This document shows, piece by piece, positions 20,904-32,470 of a stretch of 64,000 nucleotides of DNA (position 1 is its first letter; each line of letters begins with the position of its first letter). The position numbers and the translations under genes are program-made. The notes below the pieces were generated by a model. That model did not search any database. It worked only from the letters and a program-made list of their open reading frames with translations, and was not told the origin of the DNA. Source of the DNA: Fonsecaea monophora (lineage: Eukaryota; Ascomycota; Eurotiomycetes; Chaetothyriales; Herpotrichiellaceae). Location of the stretch: assembly GCF_001642475.1 (NCBI RefSeq), contig NW_019173954.1, positions 124,001 through 188,000 on the forward strand, written 5' to 3'.

Positions 20904-23804
20904 ATGGGTCCCTCGCTCAGAGGTCATACATCAATGACTTCAATGGCTGCTCGACCTCAGACCCGCGATACAAATCGCCCTGCTACTCGAGAACAGCAAG
21001 TTGACAATGCCATGGTTCCCAGCCGAACCTCATCTCTCCATTCACGAATCACTCAGCCTCTCCCCTCGACATTGGCGAAGTCGAATAACCGGCCTACGCC
21101 CAAGACATTGACCCATGCGTACATGGTCTGTGGTGTGGGAAGAGAACCATCGCAATGGGTCAAGGCACCACCTCCATCACATGGCAAGATCCAACATATG
21201 AAAGGAGCTGTGGGCCAGTTTTGGCTTCCGGAGATTTTGGGGAGCAGTCCCAGACTGGAGAGCGACAACGAGATTGCAAGAGCTCTACACAGCGCAATGA
21301 GGGTTCGTCGATATCACTTTCCCACGCTGTGATTGTAATCACTGACCACCGTATAGGCGTGCTTTCCGCACGACGTTGAGATCTGCACGGGCAGAAGCCA
21401 GCCACACTGCGTTCATCACTCCTTCGTCCTCCAGCAGGACTCCCAGCACACTCTATACGGCATTGCCCTGCGGGTTTGGTCACGGGCTGACGAGAAACGT
21501 GCCGAAACCATTCGCGACCTTCGCCGCAAGACCGAGCCCGACTATAGAGACGTCGCGGACGAGACCTATTGGATTCCCTACTGCCTGAGTTTCCTCTCCA
21601 GATATCCCCTGTACAACCTCTTGGGAGACTACCTGCGAGGAATGTGGATTCACTGGAACAAGGCCACCAATCTGTTTCATGCCGAGGAGGTGTCGAGAAT
21701 CCTCAGCTTTCCTGCTCCACGACTGAACGACCTTGTACGGATCGATATGAAAGATTATGCCCTTTGTTATCAATTCCCCTCCTCACCCACTGGATTCCAG
21801 AACTTCAACATGTGGCCACTCTTCTGCTGCTTGAGCATCCCCAATATCGTAGGCCTGATTGAAGCAGCAGTCTCACCCACACGCCGCATCATCCTCACCA
21901 GCCACCACCCGGCGATGCTGACCATTGCAGCTGAGACCATCAGATTCTGTGTTCGAGTATACGAGTGGAGCGGTCTGTATGTGCCTGTTGTCCATGCTCG
22001 CAATGCCAGCGAGATGGTGCAAGAGCCTGGGCCATACATCCTGGGTATCACCACCGAATGCCGATCACTCTTTCAACCTCCTAAGGACGCTCTTCTCGTC
22101 GACCTGGACCGGAATCTCGTCATCACTGATCATCCTCCAAATATCTTGACCGCTGGTCAACGTACCAAAATGATCAATCGCCTAACACAGGCTCTGAATA
22201 GCGACGTCGAGATTAGCGGCGTCCCCCAACATCTCAAGTCGGCGTATGGAGGTGGCAAGCTCATCCCCGCCGGACAGATCATTGTTCTGCGCGGTGAGGT
22301 TGAAAGCGTTCAAGATCCCTCATGGTGGAACCAAGACGCCGTGATGGCGGTCATGGACCACGTCTGCGAGAAGCTCGGCCGCAACACTGGCGTCAAGGCC
22401 ATCTTTGGTGGGACGATGAAGAAACCCCTGATGACCAAGATCTCTATGAGGCACATGAATGAGATTGTCCGAGAACGTAACCAATATTCGAGAGACGCAC
22501 TCGAAGCATGGCAAGACTTTATCAATCTCAAAGGCCGCATGGATACAGAGCTTGCCAAGGTTGCAAAGAGGAATAACTACCTCGAGCAAGAAGTGGAGAC
22601 GTGGAAGCTGCAATTCCAGAAATTCCAGGCCTTTGTCGAGTCTCTCAACAAGGAGTTGGCTGAACTGCGTGTCAAGATCGAGTCTCACAAGCGTGAGAAC
22701 CGCAGACTCACTGGTCTCATCGATCAACAGAAAGACGATGCTGCTCGTCTGGCTCTACGCTTGTCTGGCACTGAGAGACAACGTGACAACGCTCTAGAGG
22801 CATTGGTGCTCCAGCAGGGCATTGCCGAAGATCTGGAGAAGGAGCGTGCTCGCAATCGGAAGGAGATTGCAGCCCTGCAACATACCAACCAGACCCTGCA
22901 GAGACAACGTGATGAAGCTCAGCGTGTTGTTCTCCACCTTCGATCCCTGATTACCGGCCAAACCCACCATATGGAACACATTGTCCGTTCCATTGGGTCA
23001 GCTTCCGAGTTGGCCGAGTACATCAATGAAGGGTACGAGGAGGAGGAAGATGAGGAGGGAGAAGGAAACCCTGATGAAGAAGAGCAGGATGGAAATGCCG
23101 AGGACGGTGAAGGTCTTAAGCATGTCGGACTGACCGCACGACCATCAAGGTCTGGCTCTATTGACGGCCAAGACGTTACACCACAAATGGAGAACAAGCT
23201 CCTGGCCGCCAGCAAGAGAGCTAGCAAACGCTATTCAGAGCTCAGCATGTCTGATGTGGCTGATCGTCATCTCCGCGACAAGACTGATGCTATTGCTGAT
23301 ATCATCCGCAACATCAGTGAACAGTGTGCTGCTGCTGTTGAAGGGCTTCAGCTGGCCAATGAAGCGGCTGATGTCGAGGAGGAAGAGCAGGCCGAGGCTG
23401 ATGAGACTAATATGTCGACCTCGACGGGCCATGTTCGACAAGACAGTGAGAACTTGTCTCCCGTCGAGCACGGTGCCAGTGATTCTCGCGCCGGCACGGG
23501 TCATTTGACTCCCCAGAGCGAACGAAGCTCGATTCCTCCCACACCGGACTTGGTGCACCAACGATCCAGCACTGCCTTGAGCATGGCAAGCACGGCGCCC
23601 ACGAACTACACTGCTCGAGAGTCTCTCAACCACAACACTCGCGGTCCTGATCGTACGAAGATTGTCGAGGATGAAGATGCCGAACGAGCTCACGTGAATG
23701 TTGCCAGCGGCACTGGTAGCGTGAAAGGGGACTCGGTGTCGGAGGAAAACATCAAGGTGCCCCCCGGTCGAGGACCAGTTCTCAGCCGTGTGTTGGAGGC
23801 ATGA
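20904..23804 (+). CDS. DENN (AEX-3) domain protein with C-terminal coiled coil
   Basis: Two exons (20904-21302, 21357-23804; intron 54 nt, GTTCGT...GTATAG) give 948 aa. Residues about 70-330 form the upstream and core DENN parts: HAYMVCGVGREPS, then ACFPHDVEIC and TYWIPYCLSFLSRYPLYN, and the cDENN signature ILTSHHPAMLTIAAETI near 310. A long Glu/Lys/Arg/Gln-rich coiled coil follows (about 505-670), then an acidic block (about 690-720) and a Ser/Thr-rich disordered tail. DENN proteins are mostly exchange factors that load GTP onto Rab GTPases, so a role in membrane traffic is likely; the Rab partner cannot be read from sequence. It is convergent with the 3-hydroxyacyl-CoA dehydrogenase gene. 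Confidence 0.85.
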
Positions 23805-24473
23805 AGTACCAGACTGAAGATTCGATATTTGCATACCCTGGATTTGGATTTGGAATTTGCATTGAACTTGAGATGGCAAGGAGCTCTGGCGCAACAAGTT
23901 TGTTGGGAATCAAGCGGCAAGAACAATCTCGGTACCATTTTGGTGGTGGTGTCGAGGTTTTGATATTGTCGTCGTCGCTGTCCGATGTTTGGACAATGTC
24001 TCCCACTTTGTTTCTTTGAAGGGGTTAATCTGTAATTTTGGCGCGGCTTTGCCTGCAGGAATTTGCTTTGTTGGATTTACCAGTTTGTTTGTTTGTTTTT
24101 TCCGAATTTTTCATGACCACCGAGACAGAACTGAGTTTGAATTGGCCGAGTCGAGAGGGCCACGACACTTTGAAACCTTTTGATGGGCCTGTCCTGGCCT
24201 AGCAAGAAGACAGTATCAGTATCTTTGTGATATGAGCCAGAAAATGGAAACCAGAACAATGTGTTTGGAGTATTTATCTACATTTTTTCAGCATGTCATA
24301 ACAGAACTTGAATGCAATGTTTGGAGCTGGTCTGTCCGGTCAACTATGTAATAGTAGTGTGGCATTGTTAGCATTTTTGTGTAGCTCCTGGGTCCTTGGT
24401 CTTTTGGTATGTGTGTATGTATGTATGATAGATTATCAATATGCCTTCCCCGAATCATCAGGCATCTTGTCCC
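23805..24473. other. convergent 3' intergenic region
   Basis: Between two stop codons. T-rich runs near 24060-24110 and 24270-24300 fit 3' UTR and polyadenylation regions. No gene seen. Confidence 0.5.
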
Positions 24474-25595
24474 CTACTCTTGCTCTTGCTCCCTCTCCAG
24501 CTCCTCCTGAACCCCCACGACGGCCTTCAACCCGCGATCTCTCCTCCGAATATCCTCTGCGCTGGGCATACCGTACGCGGTCGCGGTCTGCTCGACGACT
24601 ACGTCCTTCCAACCACTGTTATCGTCATCGCGCATACTCACCTTCTCCGCATCGTCGCTCCACACCGCGTCGATCGCCTCGCCGATATTGTCGAGGAACC
24701 CGCGCATGCCCCTCGCGCCGCCGCCGAAGTTGTACATCTGGAAGGGCCCCGCGACGGCCCAGCGCGGGCCCAGGCTGGCGCGCACGATCTCGTCGAGGTC
24801 CCGCGCCGTGCACACGCCCGACGCGACCAGCTGGCACGCCTCGCGGAACAGGATGAACGATAGCCGGTTGGCCACGAAGCCGGGCGTCTCCTTGTGGATC
24901 GTGATGGGCCGGTGGATCGAGCCCAGACTGCCGAAGTAGGTCTTTGCAAAGCCCGTCGCGGCGGGCGAGGTGTGTGGCGAGGGGACCAGCTCGAGCAGCG
25001 GCATCAGGTGGGGTGGGTTGAAGGGGTGCACGATCAGGAGGCGGGAGCGGGCGGAGGCGATTGTCTCGTCGGAGAGATCGCTGTTACTAGCCGCCGCGGT
25101 GGTCGTGGTACCGACATCCCCTTGGGAGGAGGTGGAGGTCGTAAGGTGCGCGAGTTGCTGACTCGCAGGAATCCCGCTCGTCGACGACCACAGGTGCGTC
25201 TCGGCGCTCACGTAGCGCAGCACCTCGGACCACGTCCGCTGCTTGAAGGGGAGATGCTCGGGCCCCTGTTCCTGGACGATGGTCGCGTGCTGCACGGCCT
25301 CGCGCAGCGTCGAGCAGAACCTCAGCCGGCCCGACGCCGTGAGCTGCTCGACCGATATCCCAGAAGACTCGGGAGACCCCGACGATTGCGATGTCGATGG
25401 CAGATATAACGGCAAAATGGCCGCGACGTGCTCCTTCAGGTCCGGCCGCGGGTCAAACACCGACACCCGCGCGGCCGTGTAGGTCAAGTGCAGAGCCAAA
25501 AAGGAGATGCCGATGGCGCCCACGCCGATGAGAGCGATGTGCTCGGATCCATGTGGTGGCGCTGACTCCGAGGGCTGTTGTTGAGAGTCTGCCAT
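24474..25595 (-). CDS. 3-hydroxyacyl-CoA dehydrogenase family NAD-binding protein
   Basis: Single exon, 373 aa. The N-terminal Rossmann fold starts HIALIGVGAIG (residues about 19-29, GxGxxG), with an Asp at the end of beta-2 (VFDPRPD), indicating NAD+. Family motifs then follow: IVQEQGPEHLPFKQ near 110, HPFNPPHLMPLLELVP near 200 and HKETPGFVANRL near 240 that opens the C-terminal helical domain. The order fits the soluble 3-hydroxyacyl-CoA dehydrogenase / L-gulonate 3-dehydrogenase (lambda-crystallin) branch rather than the fatty acid oxidation multi-enzyme. A low-complexity Ser/Thr/Ala insert (about 165-190) interrupts the first domain. The substrate is undetermined. No mitochondrial presequence is evident, and the last residues (EREQEQE) are not a PTS1 signal. 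Confidence 0.88.
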   Translation of the reverse strand: MADSQQQPSESAPPHGSEHIALIGVGAIGISFLALHLTYTAARVSVFDPRPDLKEHVAAILPLYLPSTSQSSGSPESSGISVEQLTASGRLRFCSTLREAVQHATIVQEQGPEHLPFKQRTWSEVLRYVSAETHLWSSTSGIPASQQLAHLTTSTSSQGDVGTTTTAAASNSDLSDETIASARSRLLIVHPFNPPHLMPLLELVPSPHTSPAATGFAKTYFGSLGSIHRPITIHKETPGFVANRLSFILFREACQLVASGVCTARDLDEIVRASLGPRWAVAGPFQMYNFGGGARGMRGFLDNIGEAIDAVWSDDAEKVSMRDDDNSGWKDVVVEQTATAYGMPSAEDIRRRDRGLKAVVGVQEELEREQEQE

Positions 25596-26329
25596 GTTTG
25601 AGGTTGAAGAGAACCGGGATGCCGATGCCGATGCCGAGGCGTCGAGACGTAGCTGGTCAGTCTGTGTGTATAGCTGTGCAGGGAATAAAGAGATAGAGAG
25701 AGGGAGGGTCCAGCAGCTGTATACTTGTTGAACTCGTCTCGTCTCGTCTCGTCTCGCCTGGTCCTGTCTTGTCCACGATGAAGTTGAGTTGAGCTGAGTT
25801 GCTGTTCAAGATTGGTGGAGAGTGGGGACTCGGACGATTGATGTATAACTCTACAACAGGTAATTATTGTACCTAGGTATATACATACCAAGCATATAAG
25901 GTCTCCGTCCCGTTCCCTATTCTCACCAAGTCAATCGTAAAAAAGAAGGAAAAAAGAACACACCCATGGTTATCGCTCTCCTACCTACCCATCTATACAA
26001 AACTATCGTGTGTATATAGTCGCAAGCAATATTTCACCTGATTCGGGAGGGGGACGAAATAATACGAGACGAAATGACATGACAAATCACATCAAATCGT
26101 CCAAACACCGTCCATCTGGGTGCCATCCGATTGCGGCATACACGAGAAAACAAGACAAATTGAGAAAGATATCGTTTTATGCAAGTGACTACTAGGTAGT
26201 CCTACTCGTACAGCTCGACTTGGGCCTGTCACTGGCATCGACAAGACTATGCATCGTGATACATGTTGGCTTCATGTGCTCCATCTCAGGGCCCAGAATA
26301 ACTCGACTACCGCCACCTCTTCTTCGGAT
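25596..26329. other. intergenic with (CTCGT)5 repeat
   Basis: Holds the dehydrogenase promoter/leader and the VPS15 3' UTR. Five CTCGT units lie at 25733-25757, with a purine-rich tract just before them. No gene seen. Confidence 0.5.
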
Positions 26330-29300
26330 TCAGTGGAAAATGAAAATGTTCCCGCCTCGATCCACACTGACCACGCACCCGTACGGTTTCCTCAGCATCA
26401 CCACATCAGTGATGGAGTCCAAGTGTGTTCGAAGCAATTGCTGCTGTGCCGCGCTGATGATTGTGTTACGAGGAGGTTTGATTGCTTGGGGCGTTGAAGG
26501 TCCGGATGCAGCGCTGACACCAGAGTTTCGGTGCACAGTCGGTGTGCCAGGCTGACTGCCTGTAGCATTTGGCCCAGGTGTACTCGACCTTTTCGAAGGA
26601 CTGGAAGCTATATGGGCCGTACCGTCTCTTGAGGCCCGTGCATAAGCCGCCGTCTTCCTCGGCGACTGCCCCGACGTGTTGGCTTCCTCACTGGCGTGGG
26701 CCTTTTCCTGGACGAGGGCGATCTGCGCCCCTGCGCTCAAGCTCAACGGATGAGACACTTCGTATCTGTAATTAGACTTGATGCTCCCAGCCGACGCATA
26801 GCTATCCTCGCTCGCATCATGCAATTGCGGTCCCGATACAATGAAGCTGTTCTCCGGTCGACCAATATCCCAATACCGCAAGGCTCGATCAACACCACCA
26901 GTCAGGAGGATCGAGTGCTTGTTGGGACTGTCGGGGTTCGAGCTTTGAGTGTAGTCGGTGAAGATGTACATCGCAAGAATCGGAAAGGTTGAAGCCGACC
27001 CTGCACTGGGCGATGGACTTGTTCTCTTCACAGGTGACCCATCCGACACCTCGTTATGGTTCGACGAGGCATGGAACTCCGGTCCGATCAGGCTGCCGTC
27101 CACCGAAACCTCCTTGGCAAACCGTGAGAGAATCTTTTCGCTGCTCTCCTCGTCTGGAGACCAAGCTTCATACGGTCGAGTCTGCCCACTCTTGGGCCTG
27201 AATGTACTCGGTCGCAAAACTTCTCGGCAGACCATCTTTTCAACGTCCCACGCACTGACCTCTCCGCCAGCGCTTACCATAACCCATCTGCCATGGCCTT
27301 TCGCAGGATGGATCAGGAGCCGGTCGATTCGAGAGTCGGTTTGAATCCCGAAACTCCGCAAATGCAACTTGAACCGCAAGTCCCACAAGTCCAAAATTCC
27401 GTGGCTCGTTCCCAAGAGCAGCCAGTGATGTTTCCTGTCGACACAGAAGGTGGTTGGTGTGCCGTGATGTACCGGGTTATTCATGCTGTGGAGCATCTCC
27501 ATATTCTTCATGTCAATCACGAGAATGCGACATCTGTTGGTTGCTGCTAGCAAGATAGACTGCGAGGTGGGCGTGCGATAGTGATGAAGCCACACGGCGT
27601 ATTCCGTCGCCAATCCTGCAGCACTCCCGTCAGGACCACTGACATCGTTCACAGCTCGGTTAGATGGTATCAGATAGTCCCGCACAAGGCTCGGTCTCCC
27701 ATACCGTGATGTCTCACCCCCCTCGACACTCCTATAGTCGACTCGTACAGCATGAATGCTTCCGTCGTCAGCGCCGCTGAGAAAGGTGTGCGTCTCCTCG
27801 ATGAAACAGAGGCTCTTGACCTTGACTCCCTCGGCGCGTCGGTGTGTGTACCGTGAACGGGCCGTCACATTCTTTTCCAACCTGATCGTGTCCCAGATCT
27901 TGCAGGTGCCATCGTCTGATGCCGTCACAAAAAACGCGTGGTCAGGTGCCGCGCACACTCGGTTGATGGTAGCCGAGTGCTCCGAAAACTGGGTCAGCAA
28001 TTGACCCGAAGGGCGCCATGGCTCGCTGCGAAACTTCTCTTCCTGCTGCGCGGCTTTTCCGCTGCTCTGTTGTAACACGTCCGTAGCTCTTCGAATGGGT
28101 GTTCTGGTGTCTGCGGGTGGTCGATTCCCGCCAAAGTCCATCTGATCTATAGGGAAGTTCTCTAAGAAGTGATTGTCCAGTAGTCGTAGTACATTGGCAT
28201 CATTCCCCTGATATGAATGATTGGGCTCATAGAGCGGCGTCCTCGCCCCACTGCCGCGCGGTGAAACGGATCTGGACTTTGCGGCCACACTGGCCGTCAC
28301 TGATAACGCCGAGGGACCTGCCGTACTGCGCCGATGAAGTTGTCCGTCAACCTCGACCTTGCCAAATGCGTTCTCTGAAATGGTCGAAATCTCGGCATCC
28401 GCTTTCGCAGAATCGGTCCTATTCATCAGGTTTAATCCGCTGTTTCGATGTCGGAGTTCGAGAGAGGCGTTTCGGCGTAGAGACAGCCCATCGCCATTGA
28501 TCGAAGTGTTGCCATTTGTAATGCTTGGTCTGGAGGATATACTCGCTCTTTCCACAGCTATTGTGGGTGTGCCGTTAGATCTTGTTTCTGACGGTTTGCG
28601 AATTCGGATGTCCATGGGTTGGGTAGAGGGGGTTGCCGCTCCGCTGGACTGCTCTGCAGACGAGATCCGTCTCGACATATGATCGTCGATGCTGGTTGAT
28701 GCGTCCAGAAGAGCATCTGCCAGACTGTGTCTCTCATCCATTCGTGATCTTTTCTGTGCCCTCCGAGGTCCACTCGTGTTTTCTCTGATGGGCTGACGCG
28801 AATCGAAGAAGACATTCTGCGGAGTAACATCGATCTGATTCAGAGCAATGATGTTATTCAACATCCGATACCTCTCGTCTGTATCCTCAGCTGGTTTGTG
28901 TCTGGAGATTTTCAATATGTACTCTCGAAGCGCAAGAAGCTTGATCTCATCATCCGCCGTCATTCCGAGAATTCGTAGACTCTCCAGAGAGATTTGATCA
29001 TCTTTGTCTTTTTGAGAGGGAGGTATCCTGGTCAACAGTCGTTTTGTGAGTGCTGCCGGATTTTGCGGCGTGGTGGGATCGGACAAGGTCAATCCACCGT
29101 CTCGACTTGCAGCTGTCCAGAACAAGCTGTTCCCTTTCCTCGCTGCCCAGTTGGTGGCTGAATCAAACACGATCTTTGGCAGCGGTCGCTTCAGGTTGTC
29201 CAATATCCGCTCTTCTGTCAAAGCGGAGATCGGCCCCTTCAGGAATGGCTGTATGAGCGGGAGAACAATGCAGTACTGGTCTGCTGCTGAGATGTACTTG

Positions 29301-31381
29301 GCAGACAGGACGATGAACTGTATCGCGCTCTCCCGTACCCAGATGCTGGGATGAACCGTGAACCTTGCTGCCATGCCGACAAGTTCCCAAGTCGTACTTT
29401 TCTGCAATAGACCTAACGCAGCCATCCGTGCTAAGGATCGGAAGACTTTCTCCACGACAAAGTTCTCAGAGTCAGTTAAAGACCCAACCATGACCGGCAG
29501 TATGAACTTTTCCAAGCTTGTGGCTCCAATATAGGAGGCGATTCCGACAAGAGCTTCGAAAAAAGAACACCTCAATATCCAATCCTTATCGTTGAGATAT
29601 GTGTTAAGGTGTGTCAGTATCACATCACTGGACTGTTGGCTGCCGAAAAAGACGCACAGCCGGGATATTGAGCCCAGCAATGCTCTCCTGACAGATGCTT
29701 CCGGGTCTGTTATCAAAGCAACAGTCGACTCTTCAAAATGAGGCACGATTTCGCGCCGGCCATAATCATAGAGAGCGTTGTACGATTGTTGGGGAGCCAA
29801 CTCATCTTCTCGCAATGCAGACAGTCGTCCGTCGGCCCGGATGGCGTGGACCATGTCCAGGACTCTTTCGGCGGATAATGCCAACGAAGCCAGGCATGAC
29901 GCATACGCCGAGCGCACAAGAATGCTGGGCTCCCCTGAAGGGCCAAATCCGAAATGCTTAAGGCGCGGTAGGATATACTCCGGAAAGATGTACGCATTGA
30001 TGGGCGAGACGACCTCAATCATCTCGAATATGGAGGTCATTGCATAAATTGCTGCTGCCCTGACCACGTCTGATTGATCAGCGACCAAGCCAACAATGTA
30101 TGGTAGTATTCGATCCAGCTTCGCCTCATCCGGAAGTCGTTCAGCAAAAGCAACCAGAAGGTCACATGCTTTGAGTCGTGCTGATGCCTTTGCCGTATTC
30201 CTCAAGCTGGACTCGACCAACGTCAGGAAGAGGAGGCTACCGTCGTAGAGGCTAGGGTCCGCGTCCGGCGTTTTGACCTTGTTGCTTGACTTCATCGTCA
30301 GAGGCGAACGCGAAGACAGTTTCGTGGAGCTTGGCCCATAGCCAAGAAAGAAAGAGATCTTGTCAAAGTCATAATAAACTCGTTCTATCTTCTCGTCGAA
30401 TTCGCCTAGGCTCCCTAGATTCAGCTCCACCGGTTTCAGAGCAGTGGCAGGCCTGGTAAGATCGAGCATATACTGGTGTAGAAAGCTGTAAAAGTACTCT
30501 GGAAAGATCCTGGATCGGTAGAAGGAGAGATGCTGTTCTGCATTGTAGCGCTTTTCCGGATCCAATTCAATCATGTTGAGGATCATTGCTCGCACTTCAG
30601 GGTCTTCGATCTTGTTGAGATGGGTATGCTCGGGGCTATAATCCCCTGATCGATACTTGAAAAGCTGACTCAGAGAGAAGATGGGACCTTCCAAAAAGAT
30701 TTCGGCAATGACACACCCAACGCTGAAAATGTCCATGGCCCAATTCAGTTCTCCAGGGGTGTCTTCCAGATTGACCGAAGTGAATCTTTCCGGGGCAATG
30801 TAACAGGTCCGTCGCGATGAAGTGTCAAAGTAGAACGAGAAGTCGGCCGGATTGTCTTCTGGTAGATTCACGGGCTTGAAGGAGGAGGAGAAGTCGGTGA
30901 GATAAAGCCAGTTCCAGGAGGTGACGAGAATGTTTTCTGTCTTGATATCGCCATGGTATACGTTGTGCGCATGGCAATCACGAACCGCACATAGCAGCTG
31001 GAAGGCTAGCCATTTCTTCTCAATATCCTCCAAGAAAGGCCGGGTGCTCATCCGATCGTAGACCGAGCTGAACATGTACTGACGGACGAGGAACCCACCA
31101 CTAGGGACCTCGATGATTCGCTGGTAGCCCAGGGCATTGGGGATGTCGGCCAAGATTTTCCTCTCTTCTGTAAGTTGGCGAATGTACTCGTGGACTTGGA
31201 AAGACGAGTACGGTTTCATGACAGCCTTCACAAACACAAAGCCTCGCTGACTCCTCGCGCGCACGCTTTTCATGAATCGGGCAGAGGCCAGGGTCTTCTC
31301 ATGCACCAGGTCCGCAAGCTCAGGGACATCAATGCTGGCGGATGCCGCGGAGAGGGTGGTCATGGAGTAGCCTTGCCCCAT
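26330..31381 (-). CDS. VPS15: Vps15, pseudokinase-like regulatory subunit of class III PI3-kinase
   Basis: Single exon, 1683 aa. Starts MGQGYS, an N-myristoylation signal. The kinase-like domain (about 25-310) shows HGDIKTEN with the catalytic-loop Asp near 142, LTDFSS where active kinases have DFG, and CYIAPERF. HEAT-like helical repeats follow (about 380-830), then a Ser/Arg-rich disordered linker (about 870-1110) and a C-terminal WD40 propeller (about 1125-1683) with blades such as ASDDGTCKIWD and LTGGVDRALRYWD. Vps15 anchors and activates the PI3-kinase Vps34 with Vps30/Atg6 on endosomal and pre-autophagosomal membranes, serving vacuolar sorting and autophagy. It is longer than the 1454-aa yeast protein mainly because of the linker. 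It diverges from the TBC gene. Confidence 0.97.
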   Translation of the reverse strand: MGQGYSMTTLSAASASIDVPELADLVHEKTLASARFMKSVRARSQRGFVFVKAVMKPYSSFQVHEYIRQLTEERKILADIPNALGYQRIIEVPSGGFLVRQYMFSSVYDRMSTRPFLEDIEKKWLAFQLLCAVRDCHAHNVYHGDIKTENILVTSWNWLYLTDFSSSFKPVNLPEDNPADFSFYFDTSSRRTCYIAPERFTSVNLEDTPGELNWAMDIFSVGCVIAEIFLEGPIFSLSQLFKYRSGDYSPEHTHLNKIEDPEVRAMILNMIELDPEKRYNAEQHLSFYRSRIFPEYFYSFLHQYMLDLTRPATALKPVELNLGSLGEFDEKIERVYYDFDKISFFLGYGPSSTKLSSRSPLTMKSSNKVKTPDADPSLYDGSLLFLTLVESSLRNTAKASARLKACDLLVAFAERLPDEAKLDRILPYIVGLVADQSDVVRAAAIYAMTSIFEMIEVVSPINAYIFPEYILPRLKHFGFGPSGEPSILVRSAYASCLASLALSAERVLDMVHAIRADGRLSALREDELAPQQSYNALYDYGRREIVPHFEESTVALITDPEASVRRALLGSISRLCVFFGSQQSSDVILTHLNTYLNDKDWILRCSFFEALVGIASYIGATSLEKFILPVMVGSLTDSENFVVEKVFRSLARMAALGLLQKSTTWELVGMAARFTVHPSIWVRESAIQFIVLSAKYISAADQYCIVLPLIQPFLKGPISALTEERILDNLKRPLPKIVFDSATNWAARKGNSLFWTAASRDGGLTLSDPTTPQNPAALTKRLLTRIPPSQKDKDDQISLESLRILGMTADDEIKLLALREYILKISRHKPAEDTDERYRMLNNIIALNQIDVTPQNVFFDSRQPIRENTSGPRRAQKRSRMDERHSLADALLDASTSIDDHMSRRISSAEQSSGAATPSTQPMDIRIRKPSETRSNGTPTIAVERASISSRPSITNGNTSINGDGLSLRRNASLELRHRNSGLNLMNRTDSAKADAEISTISENAFGKVEVDGQLHRRSTAGPSALSVTASVAAKSRSVSPRGSGARTPLYEPNHSYQGNDANVLRLLDNHFLENFPIDQMDFGGNRPPADTRTPIRRATDVLQQSSGKAAQQEEKFRSEPWRPSGQLLTQFSEHSATINRVCAAPDHAFFVTASDDGTCKIWDTIRLEKNVTARSRYTHRRAEGVKVKSLCFIEETHTFLSGADDGSIHAVRVDYRSVEGGETSRYGRPSLVRDYLIPSNRAVNDVSGPDGSAAGLATEYAVWLHHYRTPTSQSILLAATNRCRILVIDMKNMEMLHSMNNPVHHGTPTTFCVDRKHHWLLLGTSHGILDLWDLRFKLHLRSFGIQTDSRIDRLLIHPAKGHGRWVMVSAGGEVSAWDVEKMVCREVLRPSTFRPKSGQTRPYEAWSPDEESSEKILSRFAKEVSVDGSLIGPEFHASSNHNEVSDGSPVKRTSPSPSAGSASTFPILAMYIFTDYTQSSNPDSPNKHSILLTGGVDRALRYWDIGRPENSFIVSGPQLHDASEDSYASAGSIKSNYRYEVSHPLSLSAGAQIALVQEKAHASEEANTSGQSPRKTAAYARASRDGTAHIASSPSKRSSTPGPNATGSQPGTPTVHRNSGVSAASGPSTPQAIKPPRNTIISAAQQQLLRTHLDSITDVVMLRKPYGCVVSVDRGGNIFIFH

Positions 31382-32470
31382 ATTGAAAGAGTGGCAGTCG
31401 AGATATCTAGCAGTGGTTACTCTGTGGATGGGTTAAGCATGAAGAGGCTCCAGGAGCAGGTCCAAGTGTCGGACTAAGAGGTGATTAGAGATGTTCCGGC
31501 AACCATGATGTCGTGCCGTACTCAAATACTAGATGTATCTGTCCTGGAGGGCGCGGGCGCGCCCAGATGTCTGGTTGATGCCCGATATGCCACTGTGTCG
31601 GGAATGACCATGAGTTGATGGAGCGTAAATGTGATTGTCTCGGTGAAGGACAGGAGTTCGAACAGGACGGGATCGGATGTGAGGCTAACCGACTCGATGT
31701 TTGGTCTTCTCTTGGTGGAAAAGGAACTGAGTTGTGTGCTCCATACAGCCCGTGTTTGGTTTGAGTGAACGGGCCCTTGCAGGCACTTGATCATATGCGT
31801 GGCTAGTTAGTCACATGATTGGATCTCTTGCCTGCGCACGCCTGCATCTCCCGCTGCTTTCTGCCTCTCTCTGCCTCGACCACTCCGTGCTACACCTGCG
31901 ACTCCTCCCCCCCGCCCGTCCCCCCTTGGTGCCCACTAGGAGCGCATCAGAGCCACCGGAACCACCCACGTCTTTGGCTTGATTAAACTTCACCAATGCC
32001 GCATGTGCGTGGCATGAACAAGCACCACCCCCTGTAACACCCGGCACCAACCCGCTCGCCAGCTGGCTCCTACTTGTGGGTTTCGTCATATCACACGAGC
32101 ATTTGTTTCTGCCAGCTGCCAGAAGATGCCCAACGATACTACCACTCTTCAGGCAGTGTGCGTTTGATGTCCGATCAGATCAGGGATTTTGTGGTGTTGT
32201 CCACCACCGCCTCTTTTTTCGACAAAGCAGTTGCCGTCTCCTTCTCGGTCAACTTCTCTTCATCTCACCGCAGACAGACGTCATCACTCCCACCGTCATT
32301 GAATCTCCAGAATATGAGCAGAGCTCCTGTCCCGAGACTTTGACATTCGTTCCCTTCTTTCGCAACCCGACACTACGCAACTGGTTTGTGACCGGTGAAG
32401 ATGCGGGCAGCGGTGCTTGGGGGATCAACGCAGAGATCGACGAGTCGATAGGGCCAGGTCCGGCATCAAG
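31382..32470. promoter_or_regulatory. divergent promoter region VPS15 / TBC protein
   Basis: 1.1 kb between divergent ATGs. A C-rich pyrimidine tract lies near 31840-31930. The stretch 32070-32470 stays open in the plus direction in two frames and may be the TBC 5' leader, possibly with an upstream intron; I could not fix one. Confidence 0.45.
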
